Positions 15,665-23,777 of a stretch of DNA of 64,000 nt are shown here, piece by piece. This DNA comes from Hyphomonadaceae bacterium (GTDB lineage: Bacteria > Pseudomonadota > Alphaproteobacteria > Caulobacterales > Aquidulcibacteraceae), in the NCBI GenBank assembly GCA_016791425.1, contig JAEUMQ010000007.1, forward strand, positions 1 to 64,000, read 5' to 3'. The first letter of the stretch is position 1. Each line of letters starts with the position of its first letter. A program made the translations under genes and the position numbers. The notes beneath the pieces are model-generated. The model did no database searches, was not told where the DNA came from, and saw only the letters and a program-made list of their open reading frames with translations.

Positions 15665-16888
15665 ATGAACATGATCGCAGCGGAAGCCAAGGCGCCGACC
15701 GGTCCGCGCACCGCCATTCCGACGCGGCAGGAAGCGATCGCGCGTGCGCGCGCGCTCGCTCCGGAGATCGCCAAGCGCGCGCCGGCGGCCGAGCGCCTGG
15801 CGATGGTCCCGCAGGAATCCATCGACGCGCTGCGCGAGAGCGGCCTCTTCGGCGTCGTCACGCCGAAGCGCTTCGGCGGCGCCGAGCTTGGCTTCGGCGC
15901 GCTTTTCGACGTCACCGTCGAGATCGCCGCCGCGTGCCCGTCCACCGGCTGGGTGTACGGCGTGGTCGCCGGCCATTCCTGGCTGGTGAACCTTTTCCCG
16001 CTCGAAGCGCAAGAGGAGGTCCTCGCCGATCCCAACGCGCTCAGCGCCACGCTCTTCCGCCTGGCCGGCGACGTCGTCGAAGTGGAGGGCGGCTACCGGC
16101 TCACCGGCGGTTCCGGCCGTTTCGCCAGCGGCGTCGATCACGCCTCGTGGCTCATCGTCGGCAACGCCGTGCAGCGCAAGGGCGCTCTTCCCGATCCGCA
16201 CTTCTTCATCCTTCCACGGCCGGATTTCGAGATCATCGACGACTGGTCCGTGGTCGGCATGCGCGCGACCGGCAGCAAGAGCGTGACCGTTCGCGACTGC
16301 TTCATCCCCAAGCATCGCGCCGTGCGCCTCTCCGACATGCTCGCCGGAACCTCCCCCGGCGCGAAAGCGCATGACGGCCCGCTCTATCGCCTGCCGTTCT
16401 CCTCCGTGGCGCCGTTCTCCATCGTCGGCGCGCCGATCGGCGCCGCCCGCGGCGGCATCGAGTGTTTCGCCGAGATGATGAAAGCGCGCCTGGCCGGCGT
16501 CGGCGCCGAGGAGCTCGCCGATGCCGGCGACACGCTCGCGCGCCTCGCATCGTCCGCCGCCAAGCTCGACGCCGCGATCGCGCTCGTGCGCACGTCCGCC
16601 GCACGCATCGATGCCTTGGGCCCGAGCGAGGCTCTCACTGCAACGGAGATCACCAACATTCCGCGCAACTGGGCCTACGCCGTCCAGTCCGCCCGGGAGG
16701 CGATCAATGCGCTCTTCGAGGTCTCCGGCGGATCGCAGGTGTACGATTCATCGCAGCTGCAGCGTTTCTGGCGCGACGCCAACGCCGGCGCGCAGCATTT
16801 CGCCTTCACCTGGGGCGCGGCGATGAAGGCCGCCGGTCGCGCGATGGTCGGCGCTTCGCCAAGCGCCTTCGCCCTGAAATCCAAATGA
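15665..16888 (+). CDS. Acyl-CoA-dehydrogenase-fold (group D) flavin monooxygenase
   Basis: 407 residues with the acyl-CoA dehydrogenase fold: N-terminal helices (VPQESIDALRESGLFGVVTP, FGGAELGFG), a middle beta domain (YRLTGGSGRFASGVDHASW, VVGMRATGSKSVTV) and a C-terminal helical bundle ending in WRDANAGAQHFAFTWG. The absence of the usual dehydrogenase catalytic Glu context and this last motif fit the group D hydroxylases (HsaA, p-hydroxyphenylacetate C2-hydroxylase oxygenase component), which take reduced flavin from a separate reductase. No reductase gene is adjacent. It probably hydroxylates an aromatic substrate upstream of ring cleavage. Confidence 0.8.
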   Translation: MNMIAAEAKAPTGPRTAIPTRQEAIARARALAPEIAKRAPAAERLAMVPQESIDALRESGLFGVVTPKRFGGAELGFGALFDVTVEIAAACPSTGWVYGVVAGHSWLVNLFPLEAQEEVLADPNALSATLFRLAGDVVEVEGGYRLTGGSGRFASGVDHASWLIVGNAVQRKGALPDPHFFILPRPDFEIIDDWSVVGMRATGSKSVTVRDCFIPKHRAVRLSDMLAGTSPGAKAHDGPLYRLPFSSVAPFSIVGAPIGAARGGIECFAEMMKARLAGVGAEELADAGDTLARLASSAAKLDAAIALVRTSAARIDALGPSEALTATEITNIPRNWAYAVQSAREAINALFEVSGGSQVYDSSQLQRFWRDANAGAQHFAFTWGAAMKAAGRAMVGASPSAFALKSK

Positions 16889-16912
16889 ACGCCCGATGAC
16901 AAGGAGAGCGGC

Positions 16913-18163
16913 ATGCTGACGAAGGAAGATAACGACCTCTTGTGCCGCGTCGGACCCGGCACGCCGATGGGCGAACTGATGCGCCGCTTCTGGATGCCCG
17001 CCGTGATGAGCGAGGAGCTCCCCGAGCCGGACGGCAAGCCGGTCAAGGTGCGCCTGCTCGGCGAGGATCTGGTGGCGTTCCGCGACACCGAAGGCCGCGT
17101 CGGATTGCTGGACGCGCGCTGCCCGCATCGGCGCGCGTCGATGGCGCTGGCCGCGAACGAGAAGTGCGGCCTGCGCTGCCTCTATCACGGCTGGAAGTTC
17201 GACGTGCATGGCAAGTGCGTCGATACGCCCGGCGAACCGCCGAATTCCAGGATCAAGGAAGTCGTGCGCGCGAAGGCGTATCCGACGGTCGAGAAGGGTG
17301 GAATGATCTGGGCCTATATGGGTCCGCCTGAGCAGCGTCCCGTCTTCCCCGACTACGAGTTCCTGAACATGGCCCCGGGCCACAGCGCGGTGTTCAAGAT
17401 CCAGGAGGAGTGCAATTACGCGCAGGCCGTGGAAGGCACCATCGACACCGTGCATGCCGGCGCGCTGCACCGCTCCGTGCGCTGGGACGATCCGGGAACC
17501 GTGCCGCACGAGCAGGTGCTCTATGCCCAGCTCGAGGTGGAGCCCACGCAATACGGCTTTCGCTATGCCGGCTTGCGCGCGCTCCCCGATGGCCGCACCC
17601 ACACCCGCATCACGCAGGTCACGCTGCCGTTCTTCACGTTCATTCCTCCCGACGGAACCCAGACCGACCGCAAGCATCGCCGCCTGGTCAACGCCTTCGT
17701 CCCGCGCGACGACACGACGACCTGGCACACGCAATGGTTCTTCGACCAGGCGCGCCCGATCGATGTCGCATTCCGCCTCAAGGAGGGCGGCCTGCAGCTC
17801 AACCCGGACTACACCAAGAAGATCGGCCTGAAGGAGGAATACGGCCAGGACCGCGAGCGGATGAAGACCAAGAACTTCTCCGGCATCGTCGGCGTGGTCA
17901 TGGAAGATCACGCCGTGGTCGAATCCCAGGGCGTCATCACCGATCGGGAGAACGAGCATCTCGGACAATCCGATGTCGCGATCGTCACTTGGCGCCGGAT
18001 CTTGATGAAGGCGGCGCGCACGCTCGCCGAAACCGGCAAGCTGCCGCCCGCGCTCGCCAATCCCGCCATCCCATGGGGCGATGTGAAGGGCGTCGAGTGC
18101 GTCGTCGATAAGGGCAAGGGCTGGCGCGAGGAGGTGCCGCTCGCGCCGGAATTCGCGCTCTGA
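16913..18163 (+). CDS. Rieske non-haem iron oxygenase, alpha subunit
   Basis: 416 residues, preceded by AAGGAG. The Rieske [2Fe-2S] ligands are Cys70, His72, Cys89 and His92 (CPHRR ... CLYHGWKF). The mononuclear iron site is EGTIDTVHAGALH, giving Asp178 for electron transfer and His181 and His186 as ligands. The sequence resembles the phthalate 4,5-dioxygenase / vanillate O-demethylase group, which act as ring hydroxylases or O-demethylases with no beta subunit. No ferredoxin or reductase gene is in the operon, so electrons must come from a partner encoded elsewhere. Confidence 0.9.
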   Translation: MLTKEDNDLLCRVGPGTPMGELMRRFWMPAVMSEELPEPDGKPVKVRLLGEDLVAFRDTEGRVGLLDARCPHRRASMALAANEKCGLRCLYHGWKFDVHGKCVDTPGEPPNSRIKEVVRAKAYPTVEKGGMIWAYMGPPEQRPVFPDYEFLNMAPGHSAVFKIQEECNYAQAVEGTIDTVHAGALHRSVRWDDPGTVPHEQVLYAQLEVEPTQYGFRYAGLRALPDGRTHTRITQVTLPFFTFIPPDGTQTDRKHRRLVNAFVPRDDTTTWHTQWFFDQARPIDVAFRLKEGGLQLNPDYTKKIGLKEEYGQDRERMKTKNFSGIVGVVMEDHAVVESQGVITDRENEHLGQSDVAIVTWRRILMKAARTLAETGKLPPALANPAIPWGDVKGVECVVDKGKGWREEVPLAPEFAL

Positions 18164-18209
18164 AGCGATCGCCGCGAAACGACGACGACGCGAGGAGCCG
18201 GAGCTTGGC

Positions 18210-19040
18210 ATGGCTGAGATAGTTGGCGGCATCGCGACGTCGCACGTTCCCGCGATCTACGGCGCGATCGCCAAAGGCCTGCAGCGGGATCCGTACTGGA
18301 AGCCGTTCTTCGACGGCATTCCTCCCTTGCGCGCCTGGCTGGCCGAGACGCGTCCTGAGGCCGTGATCGTGTTCTACAACGATCATGGCCTCAATTTCTT
18401 TCTCGACAACTTGCCGACCTTCGCAATCGGCGCGGCGCAGGAATACCTCAACGACGACGAAGGTTGGGGAATGCCGGCGCCGGCGCCGTTCCGCGGCGCG
18501 CCGGCTCTATCCTGGCGCCTGATCGAACATCTGGTCGAGCACGAGTTCGACATCGCCACGTGCCAGAACATGAAGGTGGATCACGCCTTCGTCCTGCCGC
18601 TGCAGCTTCTTTGGCCCGATGGCGATGCGCCGCCAGCCGTGCCGATCTCGATCAACACCGTGCAGCATCCCCTGCCGAGCGTCGGCCGTTGCCTGAAGCT
18701 GGGGCGCGCCATCGGCGCGGGCCTCGCCTCGTGGCAGGGCGCCGAACGGATTGCGGTGATCGCCTCGGGCGGCCTCTCGCACCAATTGGACGGCGAACGG
18801 GCCGGGTTCATGAATCAGGCGTTCGACCTCGAATTCCTCGATGAGCTTGTCCGCGCGCCCGATGTGCTGACCCGCCTTACGATCGACGAGGTGGTCGAGA
18901 AATCCGGCACGCAGGGCGTGGAGCTGCTCTCGTGGGTCGCGATGCGCGGCGTTCTGGGAGGCGCAGTGCAGCAGCGCCTCCTCAACTACCACATCCCGAT
19001 CTCGAACACCGCGGGCTGCCAGCTCCTGCTGACGCGATAG
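18210..19040 (+). CDS. LigB-type extradiol ring-cleavage dioxygenase
   Basis: 276 residues, class III extradiol dioxygenase catalytic subunit. Compared with LigAB, the iron ligands map to His12 (TSHVPAI), His59 (FYNDHG) and Glu238 (GVELLSW); His191 (GGLSHQL) matches the catalytic base and His125 the second active-site His. It should open a catechol-type ring at the meta position. The small alpha subunit LigA, normally adjacent or fused, is absent here. The gene ends the operon that also carries a flavin hydroxylase and a Rieske oxygenase, consistent with hydroxylation or demethylation followed by cleavage. Confidence 0.88.
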   Translation: MAEIVGGIATSHVPAIYGAIAKGLQRDPYWKPFFDGIPPLRAWLAETRPEAVIVFYNDHGLNFFLDNLPTFAIGAAQEYLNDDEGWGMPAPAPFRGAPALSWRLIEHLVEHEFDIATCQNMKVDHAFVLPLQLLWPDGDAPPAVPISINTVQHPLPSVGRCLKLGRAIGAGLASWQGAERIAVIASGGLSHQLDGERAGFMNQAFDLEFLDELVRAPDVLTRLTIDEVVEKSGTQGVELLSWVAMRGVLGGAVQQRLLNYHIPISNTAGCQLLLTR

Positions 19041-19052
19041 CCTCTGTCGCGC

Positions 19053-19457
19053 CTAGTTCGTGCAGAAGCTCGGGACCGCGACCGGCGTGCTCGCCGTATT
19101 CGTGCGCCACGTGCCGCCCTCATCGCGATACTTCTCGCCGACTGCGATCCGTCCACGGAAGATCTGGCAGGCGACGGCCGCGGCCATCTCGCTCGCGGTG
19201 GCGCCGTTCTGCGCGGCGCGCTGCGTATAGACGCCCCGGCGCCGGATATTGAGCTGATCGACCCGCGCCCGGATGTCCGCGGAGGCCTCCGCGCCGGCGA
19301 CGACGCCGACATATCCGTCCGCCTGCTCGCCGACGATCCCTTGTGCGCGCGCCTGTTCGATCACCGCGTCGGCCTGCGCCGCCGCAGGCGCCGCGAACGC
19401 GACGGCCGCGAGCGCCGCCAGCGCCCCCAGCCCGATGCAAAATCCCTTGCGTCCCAT
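19053..19457 (-). CDS. ydbL: YdbL-family (DUF1318) periplasmic protein
   Basis: 134 residues from an ATG with GGA upstream. A signal peptide (about 1-27, ending AAPAAAQA) is followed by a DUF1318-like domain: AQGIVGEQADGYVGVV, NIRRRGVYTQRAAQNGATASE. In E. coli, YdbL assists YdbH and YnbE, which form a bridge between inner and outer membranes for lipid transport. Gene order here is ydbH, ynbE, ydbL, the same as in enterobacteria. Convergent with the LigB gene, 12 bp apart. Confidence 0.9.
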   Translation of the reverse strand: MGRKGFCIGLGALAALAAVAFAAPAAAQADAVIEQARAQGIVGEQADGYVGVVAGAEASADIRARVDQLNIRRRGVYTQRAAQNGATASEMAAAVACQIFRGRIAVGEKYRDEGGTWRTNTASTPVAVPSFCTN

Positions 19458-19525
19458 GTTCGGCGTCCTCAAAGCCTGAAATCGATCCTGCGCCCCCGGC
19501 GATGAACGCCGCCTGAGGGCGTTGT

Positions 19526-19708
19526 TCAGAACAAGTCCGGATTGTCGCGCAGCAGGTCGTCGGCTTCGCGCTCCAGCCGCACGATCACCTCCTGGCGGAT
19601 ATTGACGTTGAGATTGATCTCGATCGGCTTGTCCGGCGCCTGCACCCGGATGCAGCCCGCGGCGGCGCAAGCGCTCACGGCCGCCGCCAATATGAATAGT
19701 CGCCGCAT
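19526..19708 (-). CDS. ynbE: YnbE-like outer-membrane lipoprotein
   Basis: 60 residues. A short signal sequence ends in a lipobox with Cys19 (CAAAGC), followed by VQAPDKPIEINLNVNIRQEV, the strongly conserved strand of the YnbE family. YnbE is thought to extend the beta-sheet of YdbH from the outer membrane. It lies 18 bp downstream of ydbH. Confidence 0.93.
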   Translation of the reverse strand: MRRLFILAAAVSACAAAGCIRVQAPDKPIEINLNVNIRQEVIVRLEREADDLLRDNPDLF

Positions 19709-19726
19709 GGTGCCTCCACTGCTTCC

Positions 19727-22700
19727 TTATCGTGTCGGGGGGGCGTTGAGGTCAATGTCCTGACCGCTATCGGACGGCGCCTGTTCGGCCTCGCGCGATT
19801 GCTGCAGCGCCCGCTTGGGATCGAACGCGCCGGCGGCCAGCTCCCCCAGACGCCGGAAGGGCGCGCGCACCGAGACGTTGAACACGAACGGAACGCCCGC
19901 CAGCTCGGCGCGCAACGGGCCCTGGCTCACCCCCGGCAGATCGACGCTCGCCCTGCTCGCGCCGCTGAACCTGATCTCGGTCAGGAGGTCGCCGGCCAGA
20001 TCGCCGTTGAGCACCAGCGAGAGATTGTCATACCGGAACTGCTTCAGCGCATCGAACGCCAGGCGCGCCGCGCCGCGCATCTCCTCCCCCGCCCGCCCCG
20101 CATACGCGATCGTGCCGCCGGTCTCGGCCTGCAGCGTTCCGTTCTCCACCTTCGCGGCTTCCGGCGTCAGCACCAGCGGAAAGCTGCCGCCGACCCGTCC
20201 GGTCGCCGCCAGATCGGGAACCTTGAGCTCGGCGAGCAGCGTCTCCACGTCCACATGCGCCAGCGTCAGGCTGAACCGCGTTTCCTCGGCGCCGAGCGCG
20301 ATCGTGATCGGCGCCACCGCGAGCACGCCCTGCGCGAACGGCCATTCGGCGCGCTCGATCACCACGCGCCCCGCATCGAGCAATTGAAAGTCGATGACGC
20401 CGTCGCGCACGGCGACGCCCGGATTGAGCAGCGCCACGGTCAGCCGCTGCGACGGCGGCGTCTCCGGATTGAGGAGGTCGGAGAACCGGATCTCGCCCGA
20501 CACGCCCTCGATGATCGGCAGCGTCGATGTCGCCAGCGACATGTTGTCGAGCCGCACCGATCCGTCGGCCGCGAACGCGTCGGGCGTCCAATGCGCATGG
20601 ATCGTCGCCGCCGCCGGGCCGCGCACATTCTCCACCACGCCGCGTGCGCGTTCCGTGATCTCGAACGGCTGCAGCCTTGCGCCGAACGCGAGATCGTCGG
20701 TTCGGATCGTAGCCTCGCCCGCGCCGCTTTCGAACGCGTGCGTCGCCTCGAAGCGCGCCAGCTGACGCGCGCCCTCCTCCAGCGCGATCACGCCGGTCGC
20801 ATCGACGCGTCCGTCCTGGATCGTGGCCGCGGCGCCCGCCACACGCATGGGATTGAAGGCCGGACGGGAATCCGTCGCGCTGACCGTCTCGCGGCTCGTG
20901 AGCCGCGCTGCGCCGCCTTCGAACCGCACGACGGCACCCCCTCCGTGCGGCGCGGCATTCCACCGCCCGGCGATCTCCGTCACCCGCGCCGGCAGCGTCG
21001 CGTCTTCAAGCACGCCCGCCGCGATAGCGCCGGTCGCGCGCCAGCCGTCCGCCGTGGCGACAAGATGCGCATCGAGCCGCGGCGCCTCCGCACGCATCGT
21101 ACGGTCCGGTCCGAACCGAATGTCGAGGGTGGGTGATTGCACCAGCGCGCCGAGCTCGAGCCGCCCGCCCACGCCGCTCAACGCGCCGCGCACGCCCTGC
21201 ATCCTCAGTTGCGCGGCATGCTCCTCGCCCATGCGCCCCGACCAAGTCGTCGCCGCCATGGAGAAGCCTCCAGTGACGACGCCCTCTCCATCCGTCGCGT
21301 AGAAAGCGCCGCCCTCGGGGCAAATCGGCGCGGCCCCGTCCACGAACGTCAGGGCCGGAAGCGCGAGCGACGCGAAGCGCAGCGCGAGGCATCGCCCTTC
21401 TTGCGGCGCGATCCGCAGGCCATCGCCCCAAGCGACGGCGAGATCGAGCGGCGCAACGAGCCCCTCGACATGCGCGCCGCCCATCGGCCCGCTCATGATC
21501 GCCTCGCCGCGAAGGCGCGCCGCGCCGCGCCCGTTCGCATGATCGAGCGTGACGGCCAAAGCCGGCGCCTGCAGCGCTGCGCCGTTGGCGCGATAATCCG
21601 GAACCGACACGTCCGCACGCGCGGTGAGCGCACCGCGCTCGAGCCTGAACGTCGGCGCATCGATGCGGACGGACGGAAGCCCCCCGCCGCTCGTTTCGAT
21701 GACGCCCGCGCCCGTGGCGCGCAAGTCCTGCAGATTGATCGTCAGAAGAGGCGCGCCGCCCTGGCGCGGCTGCAGCCGAATCCGGCCGCCCGACGCGCCC
21801 GCGACCTCCAGCGAGGGGACCGCCAGGCTTTGCGCCGCCAAGGCGAACGGGGCGTCCAGCGCGGCGTCGGACAGCGCTGCGATCGTCGCGTCCCGCGAAG
21901 CCGCGAGCAGGGGCCCGAACGGAAACGCCCCAAGGCTGGGCCATGCATCCGCCAGCGCCGCGCGCCCGCTGCGCGTCAGTGCGAAGTGCGGCGTGCGCAC
22001 CGCGCCGCTGAGCGCCGGCGCGTCGCGCAGCGCGAGCGTCGCGCGAACCTCCGTATCCGGAGCGTTCCACTGCCCATCGCCCGAGGCGTCGGCGCGCACG
22101 CTCCCTTCGCCCGCCCAGCTCCCGTCCTGCAGGCTCGCCAGGCTAACCTCGCCCCGCAGAGAATCGAGCGTCATGGCGCCGGCCGAGAGCGACGCTGCAG
22201 CTATTCTCCCTGTTGCGCGCCCACGCAGCGCGAGGTCCGTCGCGAACTCCGCGTCGATCCGCGCGTTGCTCACAGAGACGCCCGGCAGACGCGCGGCCCC
22301 CGCCGCGACCTGCAGCACGCCGTGCAACGCGCCCTCACGGGTCCGCAAGGCGAGCGCGCCCTCCGCGTCCGCCAGCGCGTTCTCGCCCTTCTGCAGCGAT
22401 GTCCGCGCCAGACGCACATCGCCGACGAAATCGCGCCGCAGCGCTCCGTGCGTTTCCGCGCTCAGCGCCAACGCCCCGAACGGCGTCTCCACCAGGCCCC
22501 GACCATCGACGATCTCCAGCGTGATGTCCGGCAGCGCACGCTCGCCGCCGTCGCCGCGCCGCAGGAGCGGATCGAGCGAACCGAGCGAGAACCCCCGCTC
22601 GTCGAGGCGCGCGCGCAGCATCGCCCCTTCCATCCGGATGCGGCCGACGCGCGGCAGCGGCGCCCAGGAAAGATCCATCCGCGCGCGCCGCATCGTCGCG

Positions 22701-22954
22701 TCCGGCGCGCCTTCCGCGCCGAGCCGGACATCTTCCAGCGCCACGCCGCCGAAATCCAATTCCGTGACCCGGAATGCGCTCTCCACGCCGGCGCCCGCGA
22801 GCGCCTGACGCATCGCAGCCCCGGCGATCGGCGCGCGAAAGAGCCAGATGGCGCCGAGCGCCACAGCGCCCACGCCAAGCACCAGGGCCGTCGCGTGCGT
22901 CGGCGAGCGCCGCCGGCGCGGGGCGTCTTCGTCAGGATTGCGCGGCTGATCCAT
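19727..22954 (-). CDS. ydbH: YdbH-like AsmA-superfamily intermembrane bridge protein
   Basis: 1075 residues with one N-terminal membrane anchor (about 22-42) and a long, beta-rich periplasmic body without Cys clusters or catalytic motifs. The C-terminal part (about 780-1000, with LDNMSLATSTLPIIEGVSGE, TRFSLTLAHVDVETLLAELK and RVGGSFPLVL) matches the YdbH/dicarboxylate-transport domain. E. coli YdbH is one of the AsmA-like proteins with TamB and YhdP that carry phospholipid across the periplasm. The gene is followed directly by ynbE and ydbL. Confidence 0.9.
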   Translation of the reverse strand: MDQPRNPDEDAPRRRRSPTHATALVLGVGAVALGAIWLFRAPIAGAAMRQALAGAGVESAFRVTELDFGGVALEDVRLGAEGAPDATMRRARMDLSWAPLPRVGRIRMEGAMLRARLDERGFSLGSLDPLLRRGDGGERALPDITLEIVDGRGLVETPFGALALSAETHGALRRDFVGDVRLARTSLQKGENALADAEGALALRTREGALHGVLQVAAGAARLPGVSVSNARIDAEFATDLALRGRATGRIAAASLSAGAMTLDSLRGEVSLASLQDGSWAGEGSVRADASGDGQWNAPDTEVRATLALRDAPALSGAVRTPHFALTRSGRAALADAWPSLGAFPFGPLLAASRDATIAALSDAALDAPFALAAQSLAVPSLEVAGASGGRIRLQPRQGGAPLLTINLQDLRATGAGVIETSGGGLPSVRIDAPTFRLERGALTARADVSVPDYRANGAALQAPALAVTLDHANGRGAARLRGEAIMSGPMGGAHVEGLVAPLDLAVAWGDGLRIAPQEGRCLALRFASLALPALTFVDGAAPICPEGGAFYATDGEGVVTGGFSMAATTWSGRMGEEHAAQLRMQGVRGALSGVGGRLELGALVQSPTLDIRFGPDRTMRAEAPRLDAHLVATADGWRATGAIAAGVLEDATLPARVTEIAGRWNAAPHGGGAVVRFEGGAARLTSRETVSATDSRPAFNPMRVAGAAATIQDGRVDATGVIALEEGARQLARFEATHAFESGAGEATIRTDDLAFGARLQPFEITERARGVVENVRGPAAATIHAHWTPDAFAADGSVRLDNMSLATSTLPIIEGVSGEIRFSDLLNPETPPSQRLTVALLNPGVAVRDGVIDFQLLDAGRVVIERAEWPFAQGVLAVAPITIALGAEETRFSLTLAHVDVETLLAELKVPDLAATGRVGGSFPLVLTPEAAKVENGTLQAETGGTIAYAGRAGEEMRGAARLAFDALKQFRYDNLSLVLNGDLAGDLLTEIRFSGASRASVDLPGVSQGPLRAELAGVPFVFNVSVRAPFRRLGELAAGAFDPKRALQQSREAEQAPSDSGQDIDLNAPPTR

Positions 22955-23229
22955 GGACTTGAGGGCCGTGCTGGCGAGGCTCAGCGTCCGAATAGGCCGA
23001 TATCGTCAAGATTCTCTATCGAAACTGTCAGCGGACGCCTCCCCGGGTCTCGCCTCCAGCCTCATGCGGACCGCAGCGGTGCAAGCGGGCGCACGTTCAG
23101 ATCGAATGCACGATCTCGCCGCACACCCGCTGCGCGCGCTCGCGTCGTTGTCACATGCAACGCAATTGTGTGGTCGCAGACGATCATCGTCCGTGGTAGG
23201 AATATACGCATGAGCGGAGTCGATCGCAC
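22955..23229. other. Divergent promoter region ydbH / marR
   Basis: 275 bp between the divergent ydbH and MarR-family genes. It should contain promoters for both. The part nearest the MarR gene is relatively AT-rich (23145-23215). I see no clear long dyad that would mark a MarR operator, and no open frame to call. Confidence 0.35.
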
Positions 23230-23733
23230 GTGAGCGCCGTGAAGAAGCGCATGGCCGATGAAGCCGACTACGCGTGGGAGATGCTCGCGCGTTCCCGCCG
23301 TTCGGTCGGAACCCTCTATCTCATCTCGTACGCGTTCCACGCTTCGCGCGCGCGCCTGGAAAAGGCGCTGCGGAAGTTCAGCTTGACGGGCATCCAGTAC
23401 ACGATCCTCGACATCCTCTCCTATCAGGAGGGACAATCATCGGCGCAGCTTTCGCGCCGCTTCATCGTGACGCCCGCCACGATGGGAGAGATCGTGTCGG
23501 GGCTCGAGCGGCGCGGCCTCGTCAAGCGCGTCGCCGATCCAAAGCGCCGCCGCGTGCTTCAAACCTTCCTGACCACGAAGGGCCAGCGCGTGCTTCGCGA
23601 CGCATCGAAAGACGTCGCCCGCATTGGAAAGCAATCATTCCGCGGCCTCGATGCGACCACTCTCACGACGCTGCGTGAGATCCTGTTCCGGCTTAATGCG
23701 CAGATGCGCGCGCAAATCCTCCTCGATCTCTGA
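23230..23733 (+). CDS. MarR-family transcriptional regulator
   Basis: 167 residues from a GTG with GGAG about 10 nt upstream. Winged-helix pattern: QYTILDILSYQEGQSSAQLS, then the recognition-helix region RRFIVTPATMGEIVSGLERR and the wing GLVKRVADPKRRRVLQTFLT. MarR proteins typically control catabolic or efflux genes in response to phenolic ligands. The neighbour facing it is a TonB-dependent receptor operon, which with its own promoter region is a plausible target. Confidence 0.9.
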   Translation: MSAVKKRMADEADYAWEMLARSRRSVGTLYLISYAFHASRARLEKALRKFSLTGIQYTILDILSYQEGQSSAQLSRRFIVTPATMGEIVSGLERRGLVKRVADPKRRRVLQTFLTTKGQRVLRDASKDVARIGKQSFRGLDATTLTTLREILFRLNAQMRAQILLDL

Positions 23734-23777
23734 GGCGCTCGGCGTGGCGCAGGCGCGCCACGCCGATTCCCCATGCG

